A DNA stretch of 13,710 nucleotides from an uncultured Actinomycetes bacterium. Lineage in GTDB: Bacteria > Actinomycetota > Actinomycetes > Nanopelagicales > Nanopelagicaceae. The position numbers and the translations under genes were made by a program. Location: the NCBI GenBank assembly GCA_903907665.1, contig CAIVOW010000175.1:1-13710 (forward strand), given 5' to 3'. This document shows positions 1-7,914 of this stretch, piece after piece; the stretch's first letter is position 1; the number at the start of each line of letters is the position of its first letter. The notes below the pieces were generated by a model. The model was not told the origin of the DNA, made no database searches, and saw nothing but the letters and a program-made list of their open reading frames with translations.

Positions 1-1503
1 AATCATTCGCAAGCCGTTTTACAAATTAGAGGCTTGGATAAATCTTTCTATGCAACACATGCGGCGAACGATGTCCACTTTGATGTAAACGCTGGTGAAA
101 TTGTTGCGCTACTAGGAGAAAACGGCGCCGGTAAATCAACAGTTATTAAAATGCTTGCAGGTGTTTATATCCCAGACTCGGGTGAAGTCCTTATTGATGG
201 AAATAAAATTCAACTAGATGGAAAAAATCACGAAATTGCTTTCGTCCACCAAACCCTTGGACTCATTGAGTGGATGACTGTTGCTGAAAACATCGCTCAG
301 ATTATTGGTTACCCAAAGCGCTTTGGCCTAATTAGTCCAAAGGCTATGAACCAACAAGCTAGAGAAGTTTTGAAAATTGTTGCTGGAGGAATCGATCCAG
401 AGGCACGTATTTTTACATTAAGCCGCACCGATCGAAGTCTGCTTGCAATCGCACGCGCTCTCATCCAAAAACCAAAAATTCTTGTACTAGATGAGCCAAC
501 CGCGTCACTGCCAGCTCATGACGTAGTGCGGCTATTTGAAGTACTCCGCGATTTAAAGAAGAGTGGCGTCGGAATTATCTATGTCTCTCACCGCCTCGAT
601 GAAGTCTATGAAATTGCAGACCGCACAGTCATCATGCGAAACGGAGTGGTGGTTGCCGATCGCGAAGTAGCATCACTTCCAAAGTCTGAGTTAGTCAGTT
701 TAATTGTTGGTAAAGAAGTTTTAGATACAGAGTTCGGTTTACCAAGTAAAGATATTCAAGTTTCACTTCAGGGCTTTGGCACTCCATCGGTCGGTCCACT
801 AACACTTGATATATATAAAGGTGAAGTCATCGCTTTTTGTGGCCTTCGCGGTGCTGGGCAAGATGAGATTGGACGAGCGATTGCAGGAGTTCTCGCGTCC
901 ACCCGAGGAACAATCTCTCAAAATGGTGCACCACTTCATTACAAAAAAGTCCACCAAGCAGTTCGCCTACGCATTGGCTTTAGTACATCTAATCGTGAAA
1001 CCGAAGCAATTGCTCCCGGAATGAGCGTTAAAGAGAATCTCTTTCTTAACCCACTTCTATGGGGTCGCCGTTTATTCAACGGGATTAGCTTGAAGAATGA
1101 GCGCTCTCAAACATTCCCGCACCTGGATAAATTTGGCGTCCGCCCGCGCGATCCCGATTTATCACTTGATACTTTTTCTGGAGGTAACCAACAGAAAGTT
1201 ATTCTTGCTCGTTGGTTTGGGCTTTCATTTAAACTCATGGTTCTTGAAGAGCCAACAATGGGTGTTGATATCGGCGCAAAGGCAGATATTTATGGCCTCT
1301 TCCGCGATGTAACAGAGTCAGGAACTTCATTGATCATTGTCTCAACTGATATGGAAGAAGTAGTACGTGTTGCAAACCGCGCAGTTGTATTTTTCCAAGG
1401 CGAGCCAGTAGCGGTTGTTGAAAAAGCCGAAATTACTTTTAATAATTTAATTTCCATTGCTTCAAATCTCGCACCATCCCCAGCCTCAGGAGGCACCAAG
1501 TAA
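1..1503 (+). CDS. Sugar ABC transporter ATP-binding protein, CUT2/RbsA type (5' partial)
   Basis: This is the cytoplasmic ATPase of a ribose/xylose-class ABC importer, with two fused nucleotide-binding domains. The reading frame is open from base 1 and the residues before the first possible start (TTG at 34) already match the family's opening strand, so the true start lies upstream. Counting from base 1, domain 1 has Walker A GENGAGKST (39-47), a poor signature LSRTD (about 140-144), Walker B ILVLDEPTA (160-168) and an H-loop His (197). Domain 2 has a degenerate P-loop GLRGAGQDE (281-289, no Lys), a good signature SGGNQ (393-397) and Walker B LMVLEEPT (412-419). A strong AGGAGG at 1488-1493 near the 3' end serves the next gene, which overlaps this stop by 1 nt (TAATG). 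The family is certain; the sugar is not readable from sequence. Confidence 0.95.
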   Translation, partial: NHSQAVLQIRGLDKSFYATHAANDVHFDVNAGEIVALLGENGAGKSTVIKMLAGVYIPDSGEVLIDGNKIQLDGKNHEIAFVHQTLGLIEWMTVAENIAQIIGYPKRFGLISPKAMNQQAREVLKIVAGGIDPEARIFTLSRTDRSLLAIARALIQKPKILVLDEPTASLPAHDVVRLFEVLRDLKKSGVGIIYVSHRLDEVYEIADRTVIMRNGVVVADREVASLPKSELVSLIVGKEVLDTEFGLPSKDIQVSLQGFGTPSVGPLTLDIYKGEVIAFCGLRGAGQDEIGRAIAGVLASTRGTISQNGAPLHYKKVHQAVRLRIGFSTSNRETEAIAPGMSVKENLFLNPLLWGRRLFNGISLKNERSQTFPHLDKFGVRPRDPDLSLDTFSGGNQQKVILARWFGLSFKLMVLEEPTMGVDIGAKADIYGLFRDVTESGTSLIIVSTDMEEVVRVANRAVVFFQGEPVAVVEKAEITFNNLISIASNLAPSPASGGTK

Positions 1504-2576
1504 TGAGTAAGAATTCGCTGAACTCAACCGCGCTCGAAGCCCCTAAGGGATCTAGCTTTCTGCGACGTGTTGTCCCTGTTTATGGCATGGTTGCAATCAT
1601 TGTCGTTCTCTTCATTATTTTTGCGATTTCAAAACCAAATACCTTCCCAACGCTTCAAAATTTTAGAATTCTCTCCTCTGGAAATGCTGTGCTTTTCATC
1701 CTGGCTTTAGGTGTAACTCTGCCAATGGCTGTAGGAAAGATTGACCTTTCCTTTGGTTACGGCGTAGGGCTCTGGCAGGTTATGGCACTGGTATGGCAGA
1801 TGGATGGCCTGGATTACCGATTAGTGCTTGTTATGATTTTGGTTGGTGGCGCAGTAGTTGGTGTAGTAAATGCACTACTGATTGAGCTAGCTCAAGTAGA
1901 TGCCTTTATTGCGACCTTGGCGACCGGTCAAGTTATTTATGCCATTTCGTACTGGGTAACTGGTGGTACTCAAGTTATTGACCTTAAGAACAAGCGCGCT
2001 GAAGCCTTCAATAGCTTTGGAACATGGTCAATCGATCGAATCCCGGGCTCATTTATCGTGGCAATCGTCCTAGCGATTTTAATGTTCGTCGTTCTTGAAT
2101 ACCTTCCAATTGGCCGCTACATGTACGCAGTTGGTGCTAACCCGCGCGCGGCAGAGTTAATGGGTATCAAACGCAGCCGCTATATATATGGTGCGATGAT
2201 TTCATCTGGCGTTATTACTGGTCTTGCCGGATATCTTCTTTGTGCACGCCAGCTTGGAAACGTACAGAGCAATATTGGCCCAGATTTACTGTTACCAGCC
2301 CTAACTGCGGCGTTCATTGGTTCCACAACAATTCGCCCAGGACGAGTAAACCCACTGGGTACTGTTGTTGGAATCTTTATCGCAGTTATTGGAATCTCTG
2401 GCTTGCTACAGATGTTCCCAGGAAGCTTCTTCCTAACACCACTCTTTAACGGCCTCACATTGGTCGCTGCAATCACGATTGCTTCTATCGCTAGTCGCAA
2501 ACGTCGCAATAACAAGTCAGAAGAAAAGATTCCGAGCGGGAAAACTTCCGGTTCGGATGGGGATGTTAAGGAATAG
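1503..2576 (+). CDS. Sugar ABC transporter permease, CUT2/RbsC type
   Basis: This is the inner-membrane channel subunit of the importer (BPD_transp_2 family, 357 aa, normal length). About nine hydrophobic segments are visible, for example near residues 25-42, 62-78, 106-128, 183-200, 227-248, 284-303 and 315-331. The cytoplasmic coupling region that contacts the ATPase is at about 207-225 (AVGANPRAAELMGI), as in RbsC relatives. VDAFIATLATG at 132-142 is also typical. The C-terminus is a charged Lys/Glu/Ser-rich tail (about 331-357) that probably hangs in the cytoplasm. The ATG overlaps the ATPase stop by 1 nt and has AGGAGG 9 nt upstream, so the two are translated together. The family call is firm; substrate specificity is unknown. 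Confidence 0.95.
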   Translation: MSKNSLNSTALEAPKGSSFLRRVVPVYGMVAIIVVLFIIFAISKPNTFPTLQNFRILSSGNAVLFILALGVTLPMAVGKIDLSFGYGVGLWQVMALVWQMDGLDYRLVLVMILVGGAVVGVVNALLIELAQVDAFIATLATGQVIYAISYWVTGGTQVIDLKNKRAEAFNSFGTWSIDRIPGSFIVAIVLAILMFVVLEYLPIGRYMYAVGANPRAAELMGIKRSRYIYGAMISSGVITGLAGYLLCARQLGNVQSNIGPDLLLPALTAAFIGSTTIRPGRVNPLGTVVGIFIAVIGISGLLQMFPGSFFLTPLFNGLTLVAAITIASIASRKRRNNKSEEKIPSGKTSGSDGDVKE

Positions 2577-2614
2577 GGCAGCGATGCTCTCCAGAAACTA
2601 AACCCCACATCGAA
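2552..2614 (+). promoter_or_regulatory. Possible nested RNA stem-loop between permease and binding-protein genes
   Basis: The end of the permease gene and the 51-nt gap can fold in two nested steps. The inner stem is AGGGCA (2575-2580) with TGCTCT (2585-2590), one G-U pair and a GCGA tetraloop of GNRA type; it begins within the permease stop. An outer imperfect stem joins TTCGGATGGGG (2552-2562) with CCCCACATCGAA (2603-2614), with about two bulges, and ends just before the Shine-Dalgarno GAAAGGGA (2615-2622). There is no T-tract, so it is not a terminator. Such a fold could be a processing or stabilising element that raises binding-protein mRNA over the membrane components. This was read by eye with no energy calculation, and the outer stem could be chance. 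Confidence 0.3.
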
Positions 2615-2627
2615 GAAAGGGACATAC

Positions 2628-3740
2628 ATGAAGAAATTCGTAAGACTCAGCCTCGTGGCAACTTTGGGTCTCTCGTTAGTTATTCCAAGTGCAATCGTGG
2701 CTAACCAAGCTTCTGCTGCTGATGTAGTTGCTGCCGCTAAGGCATATGTAGCTAACAGCCTCTCTGCGAAGTCTGGGTTCACCCCACCAGCAGTTGGTGC
2801 AAAGGCACAGAAGAAGGGTGCAACTATTGCATTCGTAGCATCTGATCTTTCAAACGGCGGAATCACCGGCGTACTTGCAGGAGTTAAAGAAGCTGCAGCC
2901 CACCTTGGCTGGACAGTAAAGGTTTACGATGGACAGGCAACACCAAGTGGACGCACAACAGCTATGAACGCTGCGATTGCTGACAAGGTTGATGCACTTA
3001 TCCTCGGCGGAACAGATGCAACAGAGCAAGCTGCTCAGGTTGTTGCTGCTACAGCTGCAGGTATCCCATCATTCGGTTGGCACTCAGGCCCAACTCCAGG
3101 TGCAAGCCTTGGAATGAAGACAAACGTAACAACAGATCCACTAGTTGTTTCACGTACAGCTGCTTCATACGCAATCGCTAAGTCAGGAACAACAAAGTTT
3201 GGCGCAGTTATCTTCACAGATAGCCAATACCAAGTTGCGATCGCTAAGTCGAACGCTATTGCTGCAGAAATCAAGAAGGATAAGTACGGCAAGGTTTTGG
3301 AAATCAAAGACACTCCAATTTCTTCAACTTCACAGTTGATGCCTGCAATCATTGCAAGCATGCTTCAGAAGTACGGTAAGAACTTCACATACTTCTTCGG
3401 TATCAACGGTGCATACGCAAACGGCGCAGCTCCAGCTCTTCAATCTGCTGGCGTAAAGCCAACAGGCTCACCATATGCAATCGCAGCTGGTGACGGAGAT
3501 AGCGCTGAGCTAAACCGTATTCGTACAAGCAAGTACCAGTTGGCAACAGTTGCAGAGCCTCTATACCTTCAGGCTTGGCAGCTAGTTGACGCGATCAACA
3601 GCACATTCGCAAAGGCACCAATTGCCAAGTGGGTTGCAGCTCCTGGTTTGATCGATCACACAAACGTACCAAAGGGCGACATCTTTGATCCAGCATCAGG
3701 ATACCGCGCTATTTACCTCAAGCTCTGGGGAGTGAAGTAA
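2628..3740 (+). CDS. Sugar ABC transporter substrate-binding protein (Peripla_BP_4 type)
   Basis: This is the extracellular binding protein that hands substrate to the permease; it has 370 aa and the type-I periplasmic-binding fold. The N-terminus is a Sec signal peptide: MKKFVR, a hydrophobic core at about 8-24, and an ASA|AD signal-peptidase-I-like site after residue 30. There is no lipobox, and I find no Cys in the whole protein. The mature part opens with a family-typical strand (GATIAFVASDLSNGG), followed by VDALILGGTD, GIPSFGW and a C-terminal lobe with AIAAGDGDSAELNRI. The ATG has GAAAGGGA about 6 nt upstream. Codon use is strongly biased: I count 25 AAG to 3 AAA for lysine, unlike the mixed use in neighbouring genes, which suggests selection for high expression. 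It is third in the importer operon and is followed by a strong terminator. The ligand cannot be read from sequence. Confidence 0.93.
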   Translation: MKKFVRLSLVATLGLSLVIPSAIVANQASAADVVAAAKAYVANSLSAKSGFTPPAVGAKAQKKGATIAFVASDLSNGGITGVLAGVKEAAAHLGWTVKVYDGQATPSGRTTAMNAAIADKVDALILGGTDATEQAAQVVAATAAGIPSFGWHSGPTPGASLGMKTNVTTDPLVVSRTAASYAIAKSGTTKFGAVIFTDSQYQVAIAKSNAIAAEIKKDKYGKVLEIKDTPISSTSQLMPAIIASMLQKYGKNFTYFFGINGAYANGAAPALQSAGVKPTGSPYAIAAGDGDSAELNRIRTSKYQLATVAEPLYLQAWQLVDAINSTFAKAPIAKWVAAPGLIDHTNVPKGDIFDPASGYRAIYLKLWGVK

Positions 3741-3784
3741 CTCATCACTGAGTTAACTCTCTAGCACTGTAAACTCCAGTGATG
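3739..3784 (+). promoter_or_regulatory. Antiterminator-like segment competing with the downstream terminator
   Basis: CATCACTGAGTT (3743-3754) can pair with AACTCCAGTGATG (3772-3784) as 12 base pairs with one bulged C and a 17-nt loop. The second segment is the 5' arm of the intrinsic terminator, so the two folds exclude each other. The first segment can instead close a small hairpin on itself (AACTCA 3739-3744 with TGAGTT 3749-3754). It starts right after the binding-protein stop codon, so a terminating ribosome would cover it. It may be an attenuator-like switch, or a decayed duplicate of the terminator arm. The pairings are visible in the sequence; the regulatory role is inferred. Confidence 0.4.
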
Positions 3785-3812
3785 TTGGGAAACCAACGTC
3801 ACTGGAGTTTTA
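3771..3812 (+). terminator. Intrinsic terminator after the ABC importer genes
   Basis: The stem pairs 3772-3788 with 3793-3809: 17 pairs including one T-G wobble, closed by a GAAA tetraloop (3789-3792). It extends by one A-T pair and runs into TTTTAT. It begins 31 nt after the binding-protein stop. Only 23 nt separate it from the oxidase start, so it stands between the importer and the catabolic genes with almost no room for a promoter after it. Confidence 0.88.
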
Positions 3813-3819
3813 TAATTTT

Positions 3820-3828
3820 GGAGGAAAG
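3820..3828 (+). promoter_or_regulatory. Ribosome binding site that fixes the oxidase start
   Basis: GGAGGAAAG lies 7 nt before ATG 3836. A longer in-frame reading from ATG 3779 would begin inside the terminator stem and has no such site, so 3836 is the start. Confidence 0.85.
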
Positions 3829-3835
3829 TAATTAC

Positions 3836-6667
3836 ATGTCAGTTGCAGTGGGCTCAACACAACCATTAACCAGCGCAACCGCGCGTCTTCGCAGTGAAGT
3901 TCGTGGAGAAATTAGTGATGCCCAAATAAAACAAGCTGAATATGCAACAGATGCATCAAATTATCGTGTACTTCCACAACTTATTGTTACTCCACTTGAC
4001 GCCACCGATGTCATTACAACCATCTCAATCGCCCGAGAATTTAATATTCCTGTAACTCTACGCGGCGGCGGAACGTCAGTTGCAGGTAATGCAATTGGCA
4101 CTGGAATCATTATTGATACCTCTGTGCATATGAATAAAATAATTGAAGTCGATCCCGTTAATCGTTTTGCCATCGTCCAACCGGGAGTGATTCTTTCCTC
4201 CCTACAAAAGGCCGCTGCGCCACACGGACTTCGTTTTGGGCCTGATCCCTCAACCCAAAATCGTGCAACGATGGGTGGTCTAATAGGAAACAATGCATGC
4301 GGGCCTCACGCACTTTCATTCGGCAAGACCGCAACTAATGTAATTTCACTAGATGTTATTGATGGCCGTCTTCGCAGGTTCACCGCCGAAAAAGGAATGG
4401 AATCAATTCCCGGTCTTTCCCAGATTGTGTCGAACAATCTTGCAGTACTACGAACTGAATTTGGAAAGTTTGGTCGGCAAGTAAGCGGATATTCACTTGA
4501 ACATTTACTTCCAGAAAATGGCGCGAACCTTGCCGCCGCGCTAACCGGCACCGAAGGCACGCTTATTACTTTGCTAGAAGCGAAGGTTAAGTTGGTGCCT
4601 CAGTCAGCCGCTCCAGCGCTTGTCGTTCTTGGTTATCCGACCATGCCAGATGCGGGTGATGATGTTCCTAACTTATTGAAATTTAATCCACTTGCCATGG
4701 AAGGTTTAGATATTCGCCTTATCGATGTTGCGCGCGAACATTGGAAAGGAAAGGGGTTCCCCGAACTTCCCAAAGGTCAAGGTTGGCTAATGATTGAAGT
4801 CGGCGGAGAAACCTCGGATGAAGCCGTTGCTCGTGCAAACGAATTAGCCAAAGCTGCAAATACAAAAGAATGTCGCGTATTACCCGCAGGACCAGAAGCT
4901 CGAGTTCTCTGGCAATTGCGCGCAGATGGTTCTGGTTATGCAGGTCGAACCCATAGTGGCAATCAGGCATGGCCAGGTTGGGAAGATGCAGCAGTACCTC
5001 CAGCAAACCTTGGAACATACATGCGCGAGATGGATCGACTTTTAGCTGATCGCAAACTGGAAGGTGTTCCTTTTGGCCACTTTGGTGATGGTTGCATTCA
5101 TATTCGCATTGATTTCCCATTAGAGCGGGAAACTACAACTTTTAGATCGTTCATTGAAGATGCAACCGAGCTAGTTTTGAAACTGGGTGGCTCACCATCG
5201 GGTGAACACGGTGATGGACGCGCACGCAGTGAGATGCTCTCAAGAATGTATTCACCTACTGCTATTTCAATGTTTGAGCAGATCAAAGAAGTTTTTGATC
5301 CACAAAATATTTTAAATCCAGGTGTAATCGTTAATCCGCGTCGCATCGATCAAGATTTGCGTCGCCCAACTGCCGTCTCAATACAAAATGCAGGCGGTTT
5401 TGCATTCGGAGAAGATAACGGTGACTTTACAGCGGCCGTACACCGCTGCGTAGGAGTTGGTAAATGTCGCGCTGATAATTCAGCTAGCGGCGGATTTATG
5501 TGCCCCTCCTACCAAGCAACAAAAAATGAATCACTAGTTACCCGTGGTCGCGCCCGAGTACTACAAGAATTAACCCAGAACACCGGGAAAAATACCGATT
5601 GGTCCTCACCTATTGTTGAGGAATCACTTGACCTTTGCTTAAGTTGTAAGGCGTGCGCAAGTGATTGCCCTGCCGAAGTTGATATGGCGAAATATAAATC
5701 CGAAGTTCTCTATCGTCGCTACAAAGGAAAAGTGCGCCCGATCAATCATTACGTTCTTGGTTGGCTACCTCGCTGGGCTGCGCTTGCTCAAATTTCACCA
5801 CCTTTAGTAAACGCAATCACCCAATCAACCGTAGGCAGTAAATTGTTACTTCGTTTTGGGGGCATGGATTCGCGGCGCACCCTTCCTAAATTTGCAAATA
5901 ATTCGTATCTGAAATCTCAGAAGAAAAGTGCCGCAACATCTAAACCAAAAATAGTTCTCTGGGTTGATTCGTTTACTGATTCTTTTACTCCAAGTGGAGC
6001 AGTCGCTGCGAAAGCACTATTAGAAAAAATCGGTTATGAAGTTGTCATTCCAGAACAGGCAGCTTGTTGCGGCTTGACTTGGATCAGCACTGGACAACTA
6101 GATGGAGCGAAGAAGCGTCTTAATAATCTTCTTGGCGTGATGGCCCCTTATGTTGAACAAGGTATGGAGATTGTTGGACTAGAACCTTCGTGTACCGCGG
6201 TTTTACGTTCAGATTTGCTGGATTTACTGCCACATGACCCTCGTTCGCTGCAGATCGCAGAGGCCACCCGAACAATTGCTGAAGTAATTAATCGGGCGCC
6301 ATCTAATCCGCAACTCTCCTGGAAAGCCCCTGATTTACGCGATACAACTTTGGTCGTGCAACCACACTGTCATCAGCACGCAGTGATGGGTTTTAGAGAT
6401 GATCAAGAAGTATTACAAAGTACCGGTGTCACATTTAAGGAGTTAGCTGGATGTTGCGGCCTTGCAGGTAATTTTGGAATGGAAAAAGGCCACTTTGAAC
6501 TTTCAAAAGCAGTCGCAGAGAACGCGCTACTACCTGCCCTTCGTGAGAAGGAAAGTAAGACTGTATTTCTTGCCGATGGTTTTTCATGTCGCACACAAGC
6601 CGATCAATTAGCAGGAGTATCTGGTGTGACTCTGGCAGAATTATTGATGTCGGGGTTTACTAAGTGA
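3836..6667 (+). CDS. FAD-linked and Fe-S 2-hydroxyacid oxidoreductase (GlcD/YdiJ-like fusion)
   Basis: This 943-aa protein joins a flavin dehydrogenase to a GlpC/GlcF-like iron-sulfur module. Relatives oxidise D-2-hydroxyacids (D-lactate, glycolate, 2-hydroxyglutarate) and pass electrons to the respiratory chain, usually at the membrane surface. The PCMH-type FAD domain spans about 45-255, with LRGGGTSVAGNA (75-86) and GGLIGNNACGPHALSFGK (147-164). The FAD-oxidase C-terminal domain follows, with GHFGDGCIHIRI (414-425) and GEHGDGRARSE (456-466), whose His residues are metal or substrate ligands in relatives. Fe-S cysteines are C538, C544 and C556, then CLSCKACASDC (601-611). Two CCG motifs (C744-C745-G746 and C873-C874-G875) mark the cysteine-rich reductase repeats. 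Domain order and length fit the YdiJ class. It overlaps the kinase gene by GTGA and follows a terminator with no clear promoter of its own. The exact hydroxyacid is unknown. Confidence 0.9.
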   Translation: MSVAVGSTQPLTSATARLRSEVRGEISDAQIKQAEYATDASNYRVLPQLIVTPLDATDVITTISIAREFNIPVTLRGGGTSVAGNAIGTGIIIDTSVHMNKIIEVDPVNRFAIVQPGVILSSLQKAAAPHGLRFGPDPSTQNRATMGGLIGNNACGPHALSFGKTATNVISLDVIDGRLRRFTAEKGMESIPGLSQIVSNNLAVLRTEFGKFGRQVSGYSLEHLLPENGANLAAALTGTEGTLITLLEAKVKLVPQSAAPALVVLGYPTMPDAGDDVPNLLKFNPLAMEGLDIRLIDVAREHWKGKGFPELPKGQGWLMIEVGGETSDEAVARANELAKAANTKECRVLPAGPEARVLWQLRADGSGYAGRTHSGNQAWPGWEDAAVPPANLGTYMREMDRLLADRKLEGVPFGHFGDGCIHIRIDFPLERETTTFRSFIEDATELVLKLGGSPSGEHGDGRARSEMLSRMYSPTAISMFEQIKEVFDPQNILNPGVIVNPRRIDQDLRRPTAVSIQNAGGFAFGEDNGDFTAAVHRCVGVGKCRADNSASGGFMCPSYQATKNESLVTRGRARVLQELTQNTGKNTDWSSPIVEESLDLCLSCKACASDCPAEVDMAKYKSEVLYRRYKGKVRPINHYVLGWLPRWAALAQISPPLVNAITQSTVGSKLLLRFGGMDSRRTLPKFANNSYLKSQKKSAATSKPKIVLWVDSFTDSFTPSGAVAAKALLEKIGYEVVIPEQAACCGLTWISTGQLDGAKKRLNNLLGVMAPYVEQGMEIVGLEPSCTAVLRSDLLDLLPHDPRSLQIAEATRTIAEVINRAPSNPQLSWKAPDLRDTTLVVQPHCHQHAVMGFRDDQEVLQSTGVTFKELAGCCGLAGNFGMEKGHFELSKAVAENALLPALREKESKTVFLADGFSCRTQADQLAGVSGVTLAELLMSGFTK

Positions 6668-7914
6668 AAACAATAGTTTTGGATGATGATCCAACAGGTA
6701 CCCAGTGCGCAACTAATGTAACAGTTTTGTTGAGGTGGGATGTTGATGCAATCGTCAGTGTTCTAAAGAGCGCAGATAGCGTCTACTTACAAACCAATTC
6801 GCGATCCCTTAATGAAGCGGACGCCGTCGCGCTGGCAGAAAAAATAAAAGCAGATTGCGACGCGGCCGGAAAAATTCTTAACGAGAGAATCGAATATGTG
6901 TTGCGCGGGGATTCCACCTTACGCGGCCATGTATTTTCTGAGACTGCTGTTTTTCTTAGCGCCAACTCTTCGATTCTTTTCCTACCCGCCTATCCAGATG
7001 TTGGCCGGACCACAATAGACGGCGTCCATTACGTCAAAATTGAAGGCACGAACCTGCGGGCAGATGAAACAGAATTTGCAGACGATCCAGTTTTTCCATT
7101 TAAGACAAGTGCAATGGTTGATTTTGTCGCAGAGAAATCAAATCGCACAGGCGTGCATGTTTCACTCGACATCGTTCGCAGCGGTTTAGATAACCTTATT
7201 ACTGCGCTCAAAGCTGTTCCAGCGGGAAGTGTCATTGTTCCGGATGCGCAAAACGATGATGACATCGAGGCGATCTCTAACGCGGTTAAAGCCCTTCGTG
7301 AAAGTGATGCACCAATTTTGGTACGAAGCGCAGCCCCACTTGCAGCGCTACTAGCCGGCGTTCGCTCACGCGGCTTTCTACAAGGCCCGCTAAAGCAAGC
7401 GCCATTTTCAACTCTTTTGGTAGCGGGATCACACACAGAAGGTGCCACTAAACAACTGGCTGCAATTACTGCGCGTTGGGGCGAGCCAGAGGTGTTAAAT
7501 ACCGAAGCGGCAATGAGTGACCCAATTCGCGCTGCGAATCAGGTAGTTGTGGGCGCAAAAGCCAAACTCGCAAGCCGCTCATTTGCGATTGTAACTTCAG
7601 ATCGAATTCGCTTAGTTGAGCACAATACTTTGGAGCATGGTGAGCGCGTCATGCAATCCATCATTGCTGCTGTGCAAAATCTATGTCCAGATGTTGATGT
7701 TGTTATCGCAAAAGGCGGAATTACATCTGCCGAAGTAGCGCGCGCTGGAATTGGAGCAAAAGAAGGTTGGGTTCTTGGCCAAATTCTTCCAGGAATTTCA
7801 GTTTGGAAAGTGAAAGACCGCACTAATCGCGAACTGCTCTACGTTGTAGTTCCTGGCAATGTCGGTAATCCAGATACTTTGATGAAAGTTATTGAAATAG
7901 TCGGAGTTAATTAA
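6664..7914 (+). CDS. Four-carbon acid sugar kinase family protein (OtnK/DtnK/YgbK, DUF1537)
   Basis: Members phosphorylate C4 sugar acids such as 3-oxotetronate or threonate with ATP in the cytoplasm. This one has 416 aa, the usual length. The substrate domain carries DPTGTQ (9-14), RGDSTLRGH (81-89), and the typical run PAYPDVGRTTIDGVHYV (108-124) then ETEFADDPVFPF (135-146). The nucleotide domain shows GSHTEG (255-260), KGGITS (350-355), LGQILPG (371-377) and PGNVGNPD (397-404). All family motifs look intact. The GTG start overlaps the oxidase stop (GTGA) and has only a weak purine stretch upstream, so translation is probably coupled. The 3' end overlaps the convergent FAH-family gene by 4 nt. 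The usual partners (OtnC, OtnI or PdxA-like) are not in the window, so the substrate is uncertain; related family members act on other small acids. Confidence 0.9.
   Translation: MKTIVLDDDPTGTQCATNVTVLLRWDVDAIVSVLKSADSVYLQTNSRSLNEADAVALAEKIKADCDAAGKILNERIEYVLRGDSTLRGHVFSETAVFLSANSSILFLPAYPDVGRTTIDGVHYVKIEGTNLRADETEFADDPVFPFKTSAMVDFVAEKSNRTGVHVSLDIVRSGLDNLITALKAVPAGSVIVPDAQNDDDIEAISNAVKALRESDAPILVRSAAPLAALLAGVRSRGFLQGPLKQAPFSTLLVAGSHTEGATKQLAAITARWGEPEVLNTEAAMSDPIRAANQVVVGAKAKLASRSFAIVTSDRIRLVEHNTLEHGERVMQSIIAAVQNLCPDVDVVIAKGGITSAEVARAGIGAKEGWVLGQILPGISVWKVKDRTNRELLYVVVPGNVGNPDTLMKVIEIVGVN

Noticed and set aside
34..1503. TTG at 34 as the true start of the ATPase.
   Set aside because: The frame is open to base 1 and the upstream residues (VLQIRG) match the family's N-terminus, so the gene is cut by the window edge.
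2180..2866. A 228-codon open frame on the minus strand.
   Set aside because: It lies antisense across the permease and binding-protein genes, both clear family members, and its translation looks like no known fold.
3779..3835. Oxidase starting at ATG 3779 with 19 extra residues.
   Set aside because: That ATG lies inside the terminator stem with no ribosome site; GGAGGAAAG is placed for ATG 3836.
3836..7914. Calling the oxidase and kinase a complete erythronate or threonate pathway.
   Set aside because: The required OtnI, OtnC, PdxA-like and NAD-dehydrogenase genes are absent from the window; only family-level naming is supported.
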